A stretch of DNA of 64,000 nucleotides from positions 372,001 to 436,000 of the forward strand of contig NZ_QTJY01000004.1 of NCBI RefSeq assembly GCF_003703975.1, in the 5' to 3' direction. Source of the DNA: Larkinella soli. GTDB taxonomy: Bacteria > Bacteroidota > Bacteroidia > Cytophagales > Spirosomataceae. Under the pieces are notes generated by a model. That model made no database searches. It was not told the DNA's origin and saw nothing but the letters and a program-made list of their open reading frames with translations. This document shows positions 40,864 to 49,297 of the stretch, in pieces. Numbering within the stretch: the first letter of the stretch is position 1; each line of letters begins with the position of its first letter. The position numbers and the translations under genes were made by a program.

Positions 40864-42102
40864 TTACTCGACGTAATTCAGGTCTTTCCCGTAGGTCTCT
40901 CCCAGCGTAGCCAGGGACCAGAAGCTGATCAGGAAACAGAGCAGCCCGACTCCGGTCGCCGAACCGACGACGCCCAGCGAAGGCTTGAGCGCCTGGAAGA
41001 CGGGAATGGTGAGCAGGGTCGTCGCCCGGACGTTGTTGGCGATGGAAGTAGTGGCCGTTGCCCGCAGATTGGTGCCGAAGTGTTCGGCCGAGACGGTCAG
41101 GAACAGGGCGATGTACCCGATGGAAAAGCCCAGCCCGACACAGACGGCGTAGAACAGGGACAAAGATCGGATACCGGCAAACAGATAAATCCCCACAAAC
41201 AGCACATTCAGGGCCATCAGCGCCCCGATGGCTTTCCGCCGGGACCGGAACCACTGACTGATCGGCCCGCTGACCAGGTCGCCGATGGCCATGCCGATGT
41301 AAGTAAACATGACCGCCCGGCCGGGCACCACCGGTTCGCCGAGCCCGAGCGCCTGGCCGAATTCGTTGCTGAACGTCGCCAGGATACCGATCACGAAATA
41401 GGTCGGTACGGCCAGCCCCATGCAACGCACGTAGGTCATTAAACGTCTGCCGTTGGTAAACAGCGACCAGAAATTGCCGCGCTCGACAGTCTGCTCCCTG
41501 ATCTTCAGAAACATACCCGACTCGAAAACCGACACGCGCAGGAGCAGTAGCACCAGACCCAGCCCCCCGCCGATTAGGTAAGTGGTTCGCCAGTCGAACA
41601 GCACGACGGTGAAGTAGGCCACGACCGCCCCGAACAGCCCGACACCCGCGATCAGAGACGTACCGTAGCCCCGCAGTTCCTTCGGCAGAATTTCCGACAC
41701 CAGCGTGATGCCGGCGCCCAGCTCTCCGGCCAGACCCAGACCGGCCACGAAGCGGAGCAGGGCATACATCTGCGGGTCCTGCACGAAACTACAGGCGATG
41801 TTGGCGAGGGAATAGGTGATGATGGACCCGAAGAGCACCGACAGCCGCCCCCGCTTGTCGCCCAGAACCCCCCACAGAATACCGCCCAGCAGCAGACCTG
41901 CCTGCTGCCAGTTCAGAATCGACCCGCCGACGACCGACACCTGCTTCTCGTCCAGACCGAGGTCTTTCAGGCTCGGCACCCGCACGATGTTGAACAGCAG
42001 CAGGTCATAGACATCCACAAAGTAACCCAAAGCCGCCACGATGACCGGAAGCGTAAACAGCGGACGGAGCGAGGTGGACGAAGGCGTGGGGTTGGTGGTC
42101 AT
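40864..42102 (-). CDS. MFS transporter, third of a tandem trio
   Basis: 412 residues, about 12 hydrophobic segments. Family motif A loop GDKRGRLSVLFGS after helix 2, first helix VAALGYFVDVYDLLLFNIV, and AGLGLAGELGAGITLVSEIL around helix 4 all match metabolite:H+ symporters. Paralogous to the two genes upstream (gaps 12 and 8 bases), with which it forms an operon. Substrate is unknown, with carboxylates or sugar acids being typical for this branch. A stretch of 83 bases inside it is almost identical to the next copy (one mismatch). Confidence 0.9.
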   Translation of the reverse strand: MTTNPTPSSTSLRPLFTLPVIVAALGYFVDVYDLLLFNIVRVPSLKDLGLDEKQVSVVGGSILNWQQAGLLLGGILWGVLGDKRGRLSVLFGSIITYSLANIACSFVQDPQMYALLRFVAGLGLAGELGAGITLVSEILPKELRGYGTSLIAGVGLFGAVVAYFTVVLFDWRTTYLIGGGLGLVLLLLRVSVFESGMFLKIREQTVERGNFWSLFTNGRRLMTYVRCMGLAVPTYFVIGILATFSNEFGQALGLGEPVVPGRAVMFTYIGMAIGDLVSGPISQWFRSRRKAIGALMALNVLFVGIYLFAGIRSLSLFYAVCVGLGFSIGYIALFLTVSAEHFGTNLRATATTSIANNVRATTLLTIPVFQALKPSLGVVGSATGVGLLCFLISFWSLATLGETYGKDLNYVE

Positions 42103-42114
42103 GGTCGAAGGTGG

Positions 42115-43359
42115 TTACTCTTCCAGATAATCCATATTCCTGCCGTAAGTGTCCTCCATGCGGCTGAGCGACCAGAGGGCCACCCCGTAGCAGAGGACAC
42201 CCAGCAGCAGACCCGTCGAAACGGCACCGATCGACGGCTTCAGGGCCTGGAATGAAAGCGTCATCAGAATAACCGTACCCCGCACGACGCTCGGCGCGGA
42301 GGTGGTGGCCGTGGCCCGGAGGTTCGTACCGTACTGCTCGGCAATCGTCGTCAGGTAGAGGGCGATATACCCTGTACAGAAACCGAGCAGCAGGCAGATG
42401 CCGTATAACGTTCCGGCGGTTTGAATACCGCCGAACAGATAGACCAGACTCAGGAGGGCGCTGGCGATCAGCAGGCTTCCGATGGCTTTCCGGCGCGAAC
42501 GCAGCCACTGGCTGAAGGGGCCGGAAAGCAGATCGCCGGCGGCAAATCCCATGTAGATGAGCATCACGCACTGGCCCGGCCGGACGGTTTCGACGATGCC
42601 GAGCGCCTTGCCGAATTCATTGCCGAACGTACCGAGAATCCCGACGACGAACCAAGTCGGAATGCCGACGGCGACGCAGCGGAGGTACTTGATCAGTCGC
42701 CGGGAACTGGTGAAGAGCGACCAGAAGTTGCCCCGGTCGTGGGTTTGATGACGCACCTGCTCGAACAGCTTCGACTCGAAGACCGACACGCGCAGGAGCA
42801 GCAGCACCAGACCCATGCCCCCGCCCGTGAGGAAAGCCGTCCGCCAGTCGAACCACTCGGCGGTCAGGTAAGCCGCCCCGGCGCCCAGATAGCCGATGCC
42901 GGCCACGATGGAGGTGCCGTAGCCCCGGATTTCCTTCGGCAGGATTTCGGCCACGAGCGTCATGGCAGCCCCGATCTCACCGGAAAGGCCCAGACCGGCC
43001 ACGAATCGCAGCAGGGCGTAAGTATTGACGTCCTGCACGAAGCCGCAGGCGATGTTGGCGAGAGAATAAGTGATGATGGACCCGAAGAGCACCGACAGCC
43101 GGCCCCGCTTGTCGCCCAGAACCCCCCACAGAATACCGCCCAGCAGCAGACCCGCCTGCTGGCAGTTCAGGATAAACGTACCCGCGCCGGATACTTCCGC
43201 TTCCGAAAATCCGAAGGATTGGAGACTCGGGACCCGAACGATGCTGAAAATCAGGAGGTCATACACATCGACGAAAAAGCCCAGCGCCGACACGATGACC
43301 GGTAATGAAAAGAGCGGGCGGTAGGAGATGCGGGGAGCGGGCGTAACGGTTTGTTCCAT
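42115..43359 (-). CDS. MFS transporter, middle of a tandem trio
   Basis: 414 residues from the ATG at 43359. A GTG at 43371 would overlap the upstream stop by 4 bases. Contains GDKRGRLSVLFGSIITYSLA and GLGLSGEIGAAMTLVAEILP like its neighbours. Divergence in other helices suggests that the three transporters take different substrates after duplication. Part of the minus-strand operon that includes the M1 peptidase upstream. Confidence 0.9.
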   Translation of the reverse strand: MEQTVTPAPRISYRPLFSLPVIVSALGFFVDVYDLLIFSIVRVPSLQSFGFSEAEVSGAGTFILNCQQAGLLLGGILWGVLGDKRGRLSVLFGSIITYSLANIACGFVQDVNTYALLRFVAGLGLSGEIGAAMTLVAEILPKEIRGYGTSIVAGIGYLGAGAAYLTAEWFDWRTAFLTGGGMGLVLLLLRVSVFESKLFEQVRHQTHDRGNFWSLFTSSRRLIKYLRCVAVGIPTWFVVGILGTFGNEFGKALGIVETVRPGQCVMLIYMGFAAGDLLSGPFSQWLRSRRKAIGSLLIASALLSLVYLFGGIQTAGTLYGICLLLGFCTGYIALYLTTIAEQYGTNLRATATTSAPSVVRGTVILMTLSFQALKPSIGAVSTGLLLGVLCYGVALWSLSRMEDTYGRNMDYLEE

Positions 43360-43367
43360 AATCCGGC

Positions 43368-44633
43368 TCACTCCTCCAGGTAATTGAGGTCTTTTCCGTG
43401 CGTTTCAGGAATGCTGAGGGTCGAATAGAAACCGATGGCAAAACTGAGCACCCCGACGACCGCTCCGGCCCCGATGACTTCGATCGACGGTTTCAGGCCG
43501 GTATACAGACTCGTCATCAGAATGACCGTTCCCCGCACCATGTTGGGCACCGTGGTGGCGGCCGTCGCGCGGAGGTTGGTGCCGAACTGCTCGGCCCCGA
43601 TCGTGACGAACATGGCCCAGTAGCCGATGCCGAAGCCCAGCGCCAGACAGCACATATACAGGCCCGTAACGGTTTTAAAGCCGATAAAAAGATAAATCAG
43701 CGTGAAAATCAGGGTAAAAGTCATCAGAAGCGCCACGGCTTTCTTGCGGGATTGCAGCCACTGGCTGATGAAACCGCTGCTCAGGTCGCCGAGGGCCAGA
43801 CCCACGTAACACCACATGATCGCCAGACCCGGCTTGACGGGTTCGGTAATGCCCATCGCCTGACCGAACTCGTTGCTGAACGTCGCCAGAATCCCGATCA
43901 CGAACCAGGTCGGGAGGCCGATGCCGATGCATTTCATATAGCGCGAAAACCGGCTGCGGTTATTGAAAAAGGCCAGAAAATTTCCTTTCTCGACGTGCTT
44001 CTGCCCGGCCACTTCCTTGAACATGCCGGACTCGATCACCCCTACCCGCAGCAGCAGCAGGCCGATGCCCATCAGGCCGCCGATCAGAAAGGCGTTCTGC
44101 CAGTTGAACAACTCGACGGTGAAATAAGCCACGACCGCCCCGAACAGCCCGATGCCGGCCACCAGCGAGGTGCCGATGGCGCGCAGTTCTTTCGGCAGCA
44201 CTTCCGACACCAGCGTGATGCCGGCGCCCAGCTCACCCGCCAGCCCGATGCCCGCAATGAACCGCATGAAGGCGTAGTAGTCGGTTGGATTCATGAACGT
44301 GACCCGGTCGATGAAACCGCAGGCGATGTTGGCCAGGGAATAGGTGATGATGGACCCGAAGAGCACCGACAGCCGCCCTCGCTTGTCGCCCAGAACGCCC
44401 CAGATGATGCCGCCGATGAGCAGCCCGCCCATTTGCCAGTTGATGATGTTGGCCCCGACGCGGGAAATCTGCTCGTCGTTTAGCCCCAGATCTTTCAGGC
44501 TCGGAACCCGCACGATGCCGAACAGCAGCAGATCGTAGATGTCGACGAAATAACCCAGGGCGGCTACGATGACCGGTAATCCGAACAGGGATTTATAAGA
44601 AGGTTTCGGCGGTGAAGTAACGGTAGGCTGCAT
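43368..44633 (-). CDS. MFS transporter, first of a tandem trio
   Basis: 421 residues with the same signature (GDKRGRLSVLFGSIITYSLA; LAGELGAGITLVSEVLPKEL) but a longer loop before helix 4 (DRVTFMNPTDYY) and more divergence at the C-terminus. First of the trio in transcription order, 61 bases after the membrane-protein gene. The loop insertion would lie on the periplasmic side. All three share the acidic residue in VDxYD of helix 1. Confidence 0.9.
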   Translation of the reverse strand: MQPTVTSPPKPSYKSLFGLPVIVAALGYFVDIYDLLLFGIVRVPSLKDLGLNDEQISRVGANIINWQMGGLLIGGIIWGVLGDKRGRLSVLFGSIITYSLANIACGFIDRVTFMNPTDYYAFMRFIAGIGLAGELGAGITLVSEVLPKELRAIGTSLVAGIGLFGAVVAYFTVELFNWQNAFLIGGLMGIGLLLLRVGVIESGMFKEVAGQKHVEKGNFLAFFNNRSRFSRYMKCIGIGLPTWFVIGILATFSNEFGQAMGITEPVKPGLAIMWCYVGLALGDLSSGFISQWLQSRKKAVALLMTFTLIFTLIYLFIGFKTVTGLYMCCLALGFGIGYWAMFVTIGAEQFGTNLRATAATTVPNMVRGTVILMTSLYTGLKPSIEVIGAGAVVGVLSFAIGFYSTLSIPETHGKDLNYLEE

Positions 44634-44694
44634 TCGTTCGGTTAAAAATTACTTTCAGGAAATAATCGTCGGCAAGTTATCGATTTGGCGACAT

Positions 44695-45603
44695 TCAGCC
44701 AAGCGAATGCCTGTCTCTTATCAGCCGAAGCCGCAGTTTATCCCGTTCCGACAAAACCACTGCCGACGAAGCCAGCATCCAGACTCTCAGAAAGATCCGG
44801 GCCAGAATCAGTGCCTGCTGGAACAGAAAGAGCAATCCGATGCCGATCCATCCGTTGGTAACCACCGCCGATTCGGCCAGGAAGTACAGCGCGAAGCAGA
44901 GCGTACCGATCAGCAGCAAGACCAGATACAGCCCGTATGCCGTCCCGAAGTTGTTCAGCACAAATCGCAGCGACTGCCCGAAAGCCGCCAAGGCCCGGTT
45001 GCCGTCGGTCTGGAAAAGGAGGGCTTTGGCGTAGTCTCCGGCGCAGAGGACCAGCGTCAGCGGAAAGGCAAAGAGCAGAAAACAGCCCAGAAAAACGAAA
45101 AACAGCGCCCGCTCGTCGAGGGTATCGGCGAAGCCCATTCCGACGGCAACCCCAATGACAAGGCAGATCAGACCCCAGATCAGCAGAAAAGTTAACACAA
45201 TCAGAAACAGCCGTGAAAACCGGCCCACATACCCGACGCAGGCAGCCAGAAACGAATCCAGCCGGAACGGAAGGGCGGGTCGGGGGCCGCCGGCGTTGGT
45301 GAGCTGGAGGAAAATACCGCCCGAGAAGAACAGACCGGCCAGCAGATAAATCAAACCCAGCCACCGCCCGGTCGAAAGCAGGGGGCCGACGGCCTGGGAT
45401 TGGGTATGCATGAAATCCGTAAAAACCGTGAAATCGAAACCGTTCCGCAGTTTCTCAAATTCGAGTGAATGCCCGGCCGCGCTTTTCAGGGTGGCATAGG
45501 CCGGAAAAAGCACCATCAGGCCCAGCAGGAAATTGACCCCGTACAGCCGGAGGATCATCGGCCAGGATCGGCGGGTCAGGCGGAAGGCGGTGAGCAGCAT
45601 CAT
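44695..45603 (-). CDS. Membrane protein of unknown function, six helices
   Basis: 302 residues starting with two methionines. About six hydrophobic segments are visible (VNFLLGLMVLFPAYATL, LGLIYLLAGLFFSGGIFLQL, LFLIVLTFLLIWGLICLVIG, ALFFVFLGCFLLFAFPLTLV, YGLYLVLLLIGTLCFALYFL, WIGIGLLFLFQQALILARIF). I do not recognise the family, though the length and layout resemble generic inner-membrane proteins encoded beside peptidases. It begins 7 bases after the M1 peptidase stop, so it is co-transcribed with it. Confidence 0.8.
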   Translation of the reverse strand: MMLLTAFRLTRRSWPMILRLYGVNFLLGLMVLFPAYATLKSAAGHSLEFEKLRNGFDFTVFTDFMHTQSQAVGPLLSTGRWLGLIYLLAGLFFSGGIFLQLTNAGGPRPALPFRLDSFLAACVGYVGRFSRLFLIVLTFLLIWGLICLVIGVAVGMGFADTLDERALFFVFLGCFLLFAFPLTLVLCAGDYAKALLFQTDGNRALAAFGQSLRFVLNNFGTAYGLYLVLLLIGTLCFALYFLAESAVVTNGWIGIGLLFLFQQALILARIFLRVWMLASSAVVLSERDKLRLRLIRDRHSLG

Positions 45604-45610
45604 CGTAGGT

Positions 45611-47587
45611 TCAGACTAAGGCGGAAAGCCACTGCATCCAGTTCTGCGCCCAGAACATCAGCCGGGCCGCGTATTTAGCCGCCGGAGCGGTGGGCGGACT
45701 GACCGCGTAGCTGTTGTTATTCAGGTTCACGTCCAGGTAGATCTTCCGCTGCGGGTCTACCCGGGCCGAGCGGATGCGGGCGGGGCGGCTGAGTGTGAAC
45801 GTCCGGCTGCGGGCCTTGCCGTCCCAGTGCAGCAGCGTCTCGCGGCCGTCCTCGTCGCTGACCAGCACCTCCACCGGCACGACGGCGTCCCCGCGCCGGT
45901 ACACCGTGATCGTCGAGCGGTAGCCGGTACCCTGCCGCTGATTGGCCACCGAATGCAGTTCATAATCACAGACCGCATCGCCGTAGAGGAACTGATCGAA
46001 AAACCAGTTCAGGTTCGGCCCGAAGCGGTTTCCGGGCCGCCGGCCAACCACCTCGTTGACCACGGCGATGAAGTTCACCGCATTGGGATGTTTGAACTTC
46101 CAGCGCTCGAAATACGTGCGCATGACTTCGTCGAACACGGGCCGGCCAAGCATTCCCTCCAGTGTCCGGAGCCAGGTGGCGGGTTTGAAATAGATCAGTT
46201 CGCCGTAATAGGCGTCGGGAAGCTGCCAGACGTTGCCGAAGGTGGGGGCGACGGCCGGATGGTCGAGGTGGGCGTAGAAGCTGCGGGAAAGCTCGGTGTC
46301 GCCGACCCGGAGGCCCAGCCAGTCGGCTACGGACGTGTTGCGGCCGTAGGTATCGTCCATGATGCGGCCCTCGTAATACTGCGTGAACCCTTCGTCCATC
46401 CAGGCTTCCTCAAACTCGTTCGTGGCCAGCATCTGCATGAAATACTGGTGCGCGAACTCGTGGATGGTCACCTGCTCGGGAAGCCGGATGCCGGCCGGCA
46501 TGCCCCAGCTCGTCCCGGCAGTGATGAAGGTCGGATATTCCATCCCGGCCGCTCCCATGGCATGAATCGACGGATCGACCACTGTCAGAACCGGGTACGG
46601 GTACCGGCCGACGTATTTGTCCAGATAAGCCAGAGCCGCTTTGGCCGCATCGAGGTGGCGCCGGGCCTGGGCCGCGTGTTCGGGCTGCATCAGGGCGCGA
46701 ACGGTCACGTGCCGCCAGCGGTCGGTAAACTCCTGAAAGTGAGGGGAGGCCGTCCAGGCAAAGTCGATCACGTCTTCCGCCCGATAGTGCAGCGTCTTCG
46801 TGCCGTCGCGGTTCATCGTTTCGCCCTGCATGACGCCGGTCGCTTCTACCCAGTAGGCTTTCGGAGTGGTGATGTCGACTTCATAGACCCCGAAGTCGGC
46901 GTAAAACTCGGAGTGGGCGTGAAACTGGTGGCAGTTCCACCGGCCCTGGGTAGCATAGCGGGTTCCGGCGGATTCGTAAACCCCGATCTTCGGGAACCAC
47001 TGGCCGACCAGATAGAAATCCCGGCTGAAACCGGTGCGGGCAAAGATCCGGGGCAGTTTGGCCCGAAAGGCCATATCGAGTGTGATGCTTTCGCCCGGAC
47101 CGACGGGCCGGCTCAGCGGCACCCGGATAACGGTGCGGTCGGCCGGGTTGGCGTCGTCGGGCTGGATAAACTCGATGCGGCCGGTCAGGTTCTCGGTTCG
47201 GCCCGAGGCCGGGTCGCGGGTGGTCATGGACAGCAGGTCGATCGAGCCGAAAGCATCGCGGTCGTCGCGGTCGATGTATTCCCCCCGCAGCTGCCCGCCC
47301 GATTCCCGCATGAAGGTCGATTCCTCGTTGCGGAAAGCGTTCAGGTAGAGGTGAAACTGCAACTCGCGGATGAGATCGCCGGAAGGATTTTTCCAGACCA
47401 GCGTCTGTCGGCCCGTCAGCCGGCGGGTGTCAGGGTCGAGCCGGACCTGAATCCGGTAGCTGGCAATTCGCGGACTCAGCGGCCGGGTGGACGCCGGTCG
47501 GGCCGGCTGTGGTCCCGGCCGGGAAAAAGCCGGCAGAAAAACCGGCACGATGAGCAGCCAGCTCATCAGAATGAGCCGGTTTTTCAT
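45611..47587 (-). CDS. Secreted M1 family metallopeptidase (aminopeptidase-like)
   Basis: 658 residues with a signal peptide (LILMSWLLIVPVFLPAFS). The zinc site is HEXXH-X18-E: H376, E377, H380 in HEFAHQYF and E399 in AWMDEGFTQ. The exopeptidase motif GMEY (MGAAGMEYPTFITAG) precedes it. The N-terminal beta-saddle domain (about 35-260) is normal. It probably removes N-terminal residues from peptides in the periplasm. First gene of the long minus-strand run, followed by the membrane protein and MFS trio. Confidence 0.92.
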   Translation of the reverse strand: MKNRLILMSWLLIVPVFLPAFSRPGPQPARPASTRPLSPRIASYRIQVRLDPDTRRLTGRQTLVWKNPSGDLIRELQFHLYLNAFRNEESTFMRESGGQLRGEYIDRDDRDAFGSIDLLSMTTRDPASGRTENLTGRIEFIQPDDANPADRTVIRVPLSRPVGPGESITLDMAFRAKLPRIFARTGFSRDFYLVGQWFPKIGVYESAGTRYATQGRWNCHQFHAHSEFYADFGVYEVDITTPKAYWVEATGVMQGETMNRDGTKTLHYRAEDVIDFAWTASPHFQEFTDRWRHVTVRALMQPEHAAQARRHLDAAKAALAYLDKYVGRYPYPVLTVVDPSIHAMGAAGMEYPTFITAGTSWGMPAGIRLPEQVTIHEFAHQYFMQMLATNEFEEAWMDEGFTQYYEGRIMDDTYGRNTSVADWLGLRVGDTELSRSFYAHLDHPAVAPTFGNVWQLPDAYYGELIYFKPATWLRTLEGMLGRPVFDEVMRTYFERWKFKHPNAVNFIAVVNEVVGRRPGNRFGPNLNWFFDQFLYGDAVCDYELHSVANQRQGTGYRSTITVYRRGDAVVPVEVLVSDEDGRETLLHWDGKARSRTFTLSRPARIRSARVDPQRKIYLDVNLNNNSYAVSPPTAPAAKYAARLMFWAQNWMQWLSALV

Positions 47588-47719
47588 GGGTATGAAAGCA
47601 TCTTATCCTCTTGATTCCGTGCAGTTGGGTAATGTTAGTGAAAAAAACCTTCGCTTGAAAAGAATCTGACCGGGTGGGATGGTCCGTATGTTTTTGCGTA
47701 GACTGATTCAGCCCATCCT

Positions 47720-48142
47720 ATGAAAACATGGACAATTCTCCTGAAAGTAACCGGCTCCGCACTGTTCCTCGGTTTTCTGGCGCTCCTGATCTGGGCCAAC
47801 TGGGAGCCGAAACCGCTTCACGCCAAAATCGAGCCGATCCGCATGACGCTGTTTCAGGTCGATGATCTGAAGACCGAAACCGCAGCCGCCCGCGTCCGCG
47901 AGCAGATGGCGAAGCTGCCGGGCGTGACGGCCTGCGCGGCCAACCCGGAAAGCCGCCTGATTGCGGTCACCTACCACGAAGATAAAATCAGTGAAGCCCA
48001 ACTAAAGCAGCAGGTGATGCGTTTCGGGCGGGTTGAAACTCCCTCGTTCGAATCGGTCGAACCGTCGGGGCCGCAGTGCCCGGTGCCGGCCGAATATCTC
48101 CTTCGGCTGGAGCGGTTCAAATACGCCCTTTCGTTCCGATAA
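47720..48142 (+). CDS. Small membrane-anchored protein with HMA-like domain
   Basis: 140 residues. One N-terminal membrane helix (VTGSALFLGFLALLIWANW), then a ferredoxin-like fold reminiscent of heavy-metal-associated domains (RMTLFQVDDLKTETAAARVR, LPGVTACAANPESRLIAVTY). The usual CxxC is missing, so metal binding is doubtful. The fold assignment rests on strand and helix spacing only. Forty-six bases downstream is a lipoprotein truncated haemoglobin on the same strand, and the pairing suggests a joint envelope role. Confidence 0.6.
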   Translation: MKTWTILLKVTGSALFLGFLALLIWANWEPKPLHAKIEPIRMTLFQVDDLKTETAAARVREQMAKLPGVTACAANPESRLIAVTYHEDKISEAQLKQQVMRFGRVETPSFESVEPSGPQCPVPAEYLLRLERFKYALSFR

Positions 48143-48188
48143 GCCTTTTTATTTCAACCAATCGTTCAATTAAATCCTGTTTTTCATC

Positions 48189-48668
48189 ATGAAAAGGAAT
48201 GTGTTTGCCGTTTTGGCGTTACTGGCTTTCTCGCTGAGTTTTACCGCCTGCAAGGATGACGACGACGATATGGCCGCTGCGCCCAAGACCCTGTACGAGC
48301 GCTTGGGCGGAAAAACCGCGATTTCGGCCGTGGTCGATGATTTCATCACCAACGTAGCCGCCGATCCCAACATGAAGCGGACCTTTCAGCCGCTGCTCGA
48401 AGATGTGGCCAAGGGAAATACCGCCCGCGTGACGAGCCTGCGCAATAACCTGATCGACCAGATCGGGCAGGCTACCGGCGGCCCGGAAATGTATAAGGGC
48501 AAATCCATGAAGGAAGCCCACAAGGGAATGAAGATCACCGACACCGAGTTCAACTCGCTGGTGGCCGACCTGACGAAATCACTCGATAAATTCAAGGTGC
48601 CCACGGCGGAGAAAACGGAACTGCTGACGGCCCTGGCAGGTCTGAAGGGCGATATCGTGGGCCAGTAA
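48189..48668 (+). CDS. Lipoprotein truncated haemoglobin (group 1)
   Basis: 159 residues. The signal ends in SFTAC, a lipobox, followed by an acidic KDDDDDM linker, so the globin is membrane-anchored outside the cytoplasm, unlike most bacterial truncated globins. The fold begins [20 protein letters not shown] and carries the proximal histidine in [13 protein letters not shown]. The distal B10 tyrosine, usually in DDFY, is replaced by isoleucine, which should change ligand control. Possible roles are oxygen or NO binding at the membrane. Probably one operon with the HMA-like gene, ending in a bidirectional terminator. Confidence 0.88.
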   Translation: MKRNVFAVLALLAFSLSFTACKDDDDDMAAAPKTLYERLGGKTAISAVVDDFITNVAADPNMKRTFQPLLEDVAKGNTARVTSLRNNLIDQIGQATGGPEMYKGKSMKEAHKGMKITDTEFNSLVADLTKSLDKFKVPTAEKTELLTALAGLKGDIVGQ

Positions 48669-48679
48669 GAGGATAAAGA

Positions 48680-48714
48680 AAAACCGCTCCCTGGTTCAGG
48701 GAGCGGTTTTGTAT
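48680..48714 (+). terminator. Bidirectional intrinsic terminator
   Basis: AAAACCGCTCCCTG, loop GTT, CAGGGAGCGGTTTT (48680-48710). T-runs on both strands serve the globin gene and the convergent DUF2911 gene (stop at 48719). Confidence 0.95.
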
Positions 48715-48718
48715 TGTA

Positions 48719-49246
48719 TCAGCGTTTCCGGATCGGGACGACTACCTCCGTTTCATCCCAGGTTAGCAGCATATCCGTTCCGCCCGTCTGGGGAGCAAAG
48801 CTGATGAAGAACTGCTCCTGGGCCGGTTTCCTGGCCCGGGCCATGACCGGCACCCGCAGGACGTCCTTGGTCTGGTCGTACTGCGTACCCCACTGACCGG
48901 TTTCCCGGTTGAAGATTACGATCCAGTTGCCTTCCGACGGGATGGTCCAGAGGGAATATTCTCCCTCATCCAGCGGCTGGCCGGCCACGACCACGTTCTG
49001 GTCGAAATCGATGATGGTCGCTTCGTTGGCACCCGTCCGCCAGACTTCGCCGTAGGGAACCAGACTGCCGAAAACCTTCCGGCCCTTTTTCGAGGGCTGG
49101 CTGTAATCGACCTTGACGCTAAGGCCGTTCTGGTCGATTTCCGCCGTGGCCGACGGGCTGAACGATTTGGTATACGATCGAAAGCCGATAAAGATGGCCA
49201 CGACCGCTACCAGAATAATACCGATGATCCAGAGTACTTTTTTCAT
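48719..49246 (-). CDS. DUF2911 domain protein
   Basis: 175 residues from the ATG at 49246, giving one N-terminal helix (VLWIIGIILVAVVAIFIGF). The DUF2911 body shows VKVDYSQPSKKGRKVFGSLV, PYGEVWRTGANEAT and EYSLWTIP. The family is common in Bacteroidota and its function is unknown. It begins 51 bases after the uvrB stop and may share its transcript. Confidence 0.9.
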   Translation of the reverse strand: MKKVLWIIGIILVAVVAIFIGFRSYTKSFSPSATAEIDQNGLSVKVDYSQPSKKGRKVFGSLVPYGEVWRTGANEATIIDFDQNVVVAGQPLDEGEYSLWTIPSEGNWIVIFNRETGQWGTQYDQTKDVLRVPVMARARKPAQEQFFISFAPQTGGTDMLLTWDETEVVVPIRKR

Positions 49247-49297
49247 GAACAGATGATTTGGTGCTGCCGGCCGGCAAGTTATCAAAATTTGTTCAGG

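Noticed and set aside
45827-47614. 595-codon plus-strand frame
   Set aside because: Antisense to the M1 peptidase with intact zinc site.
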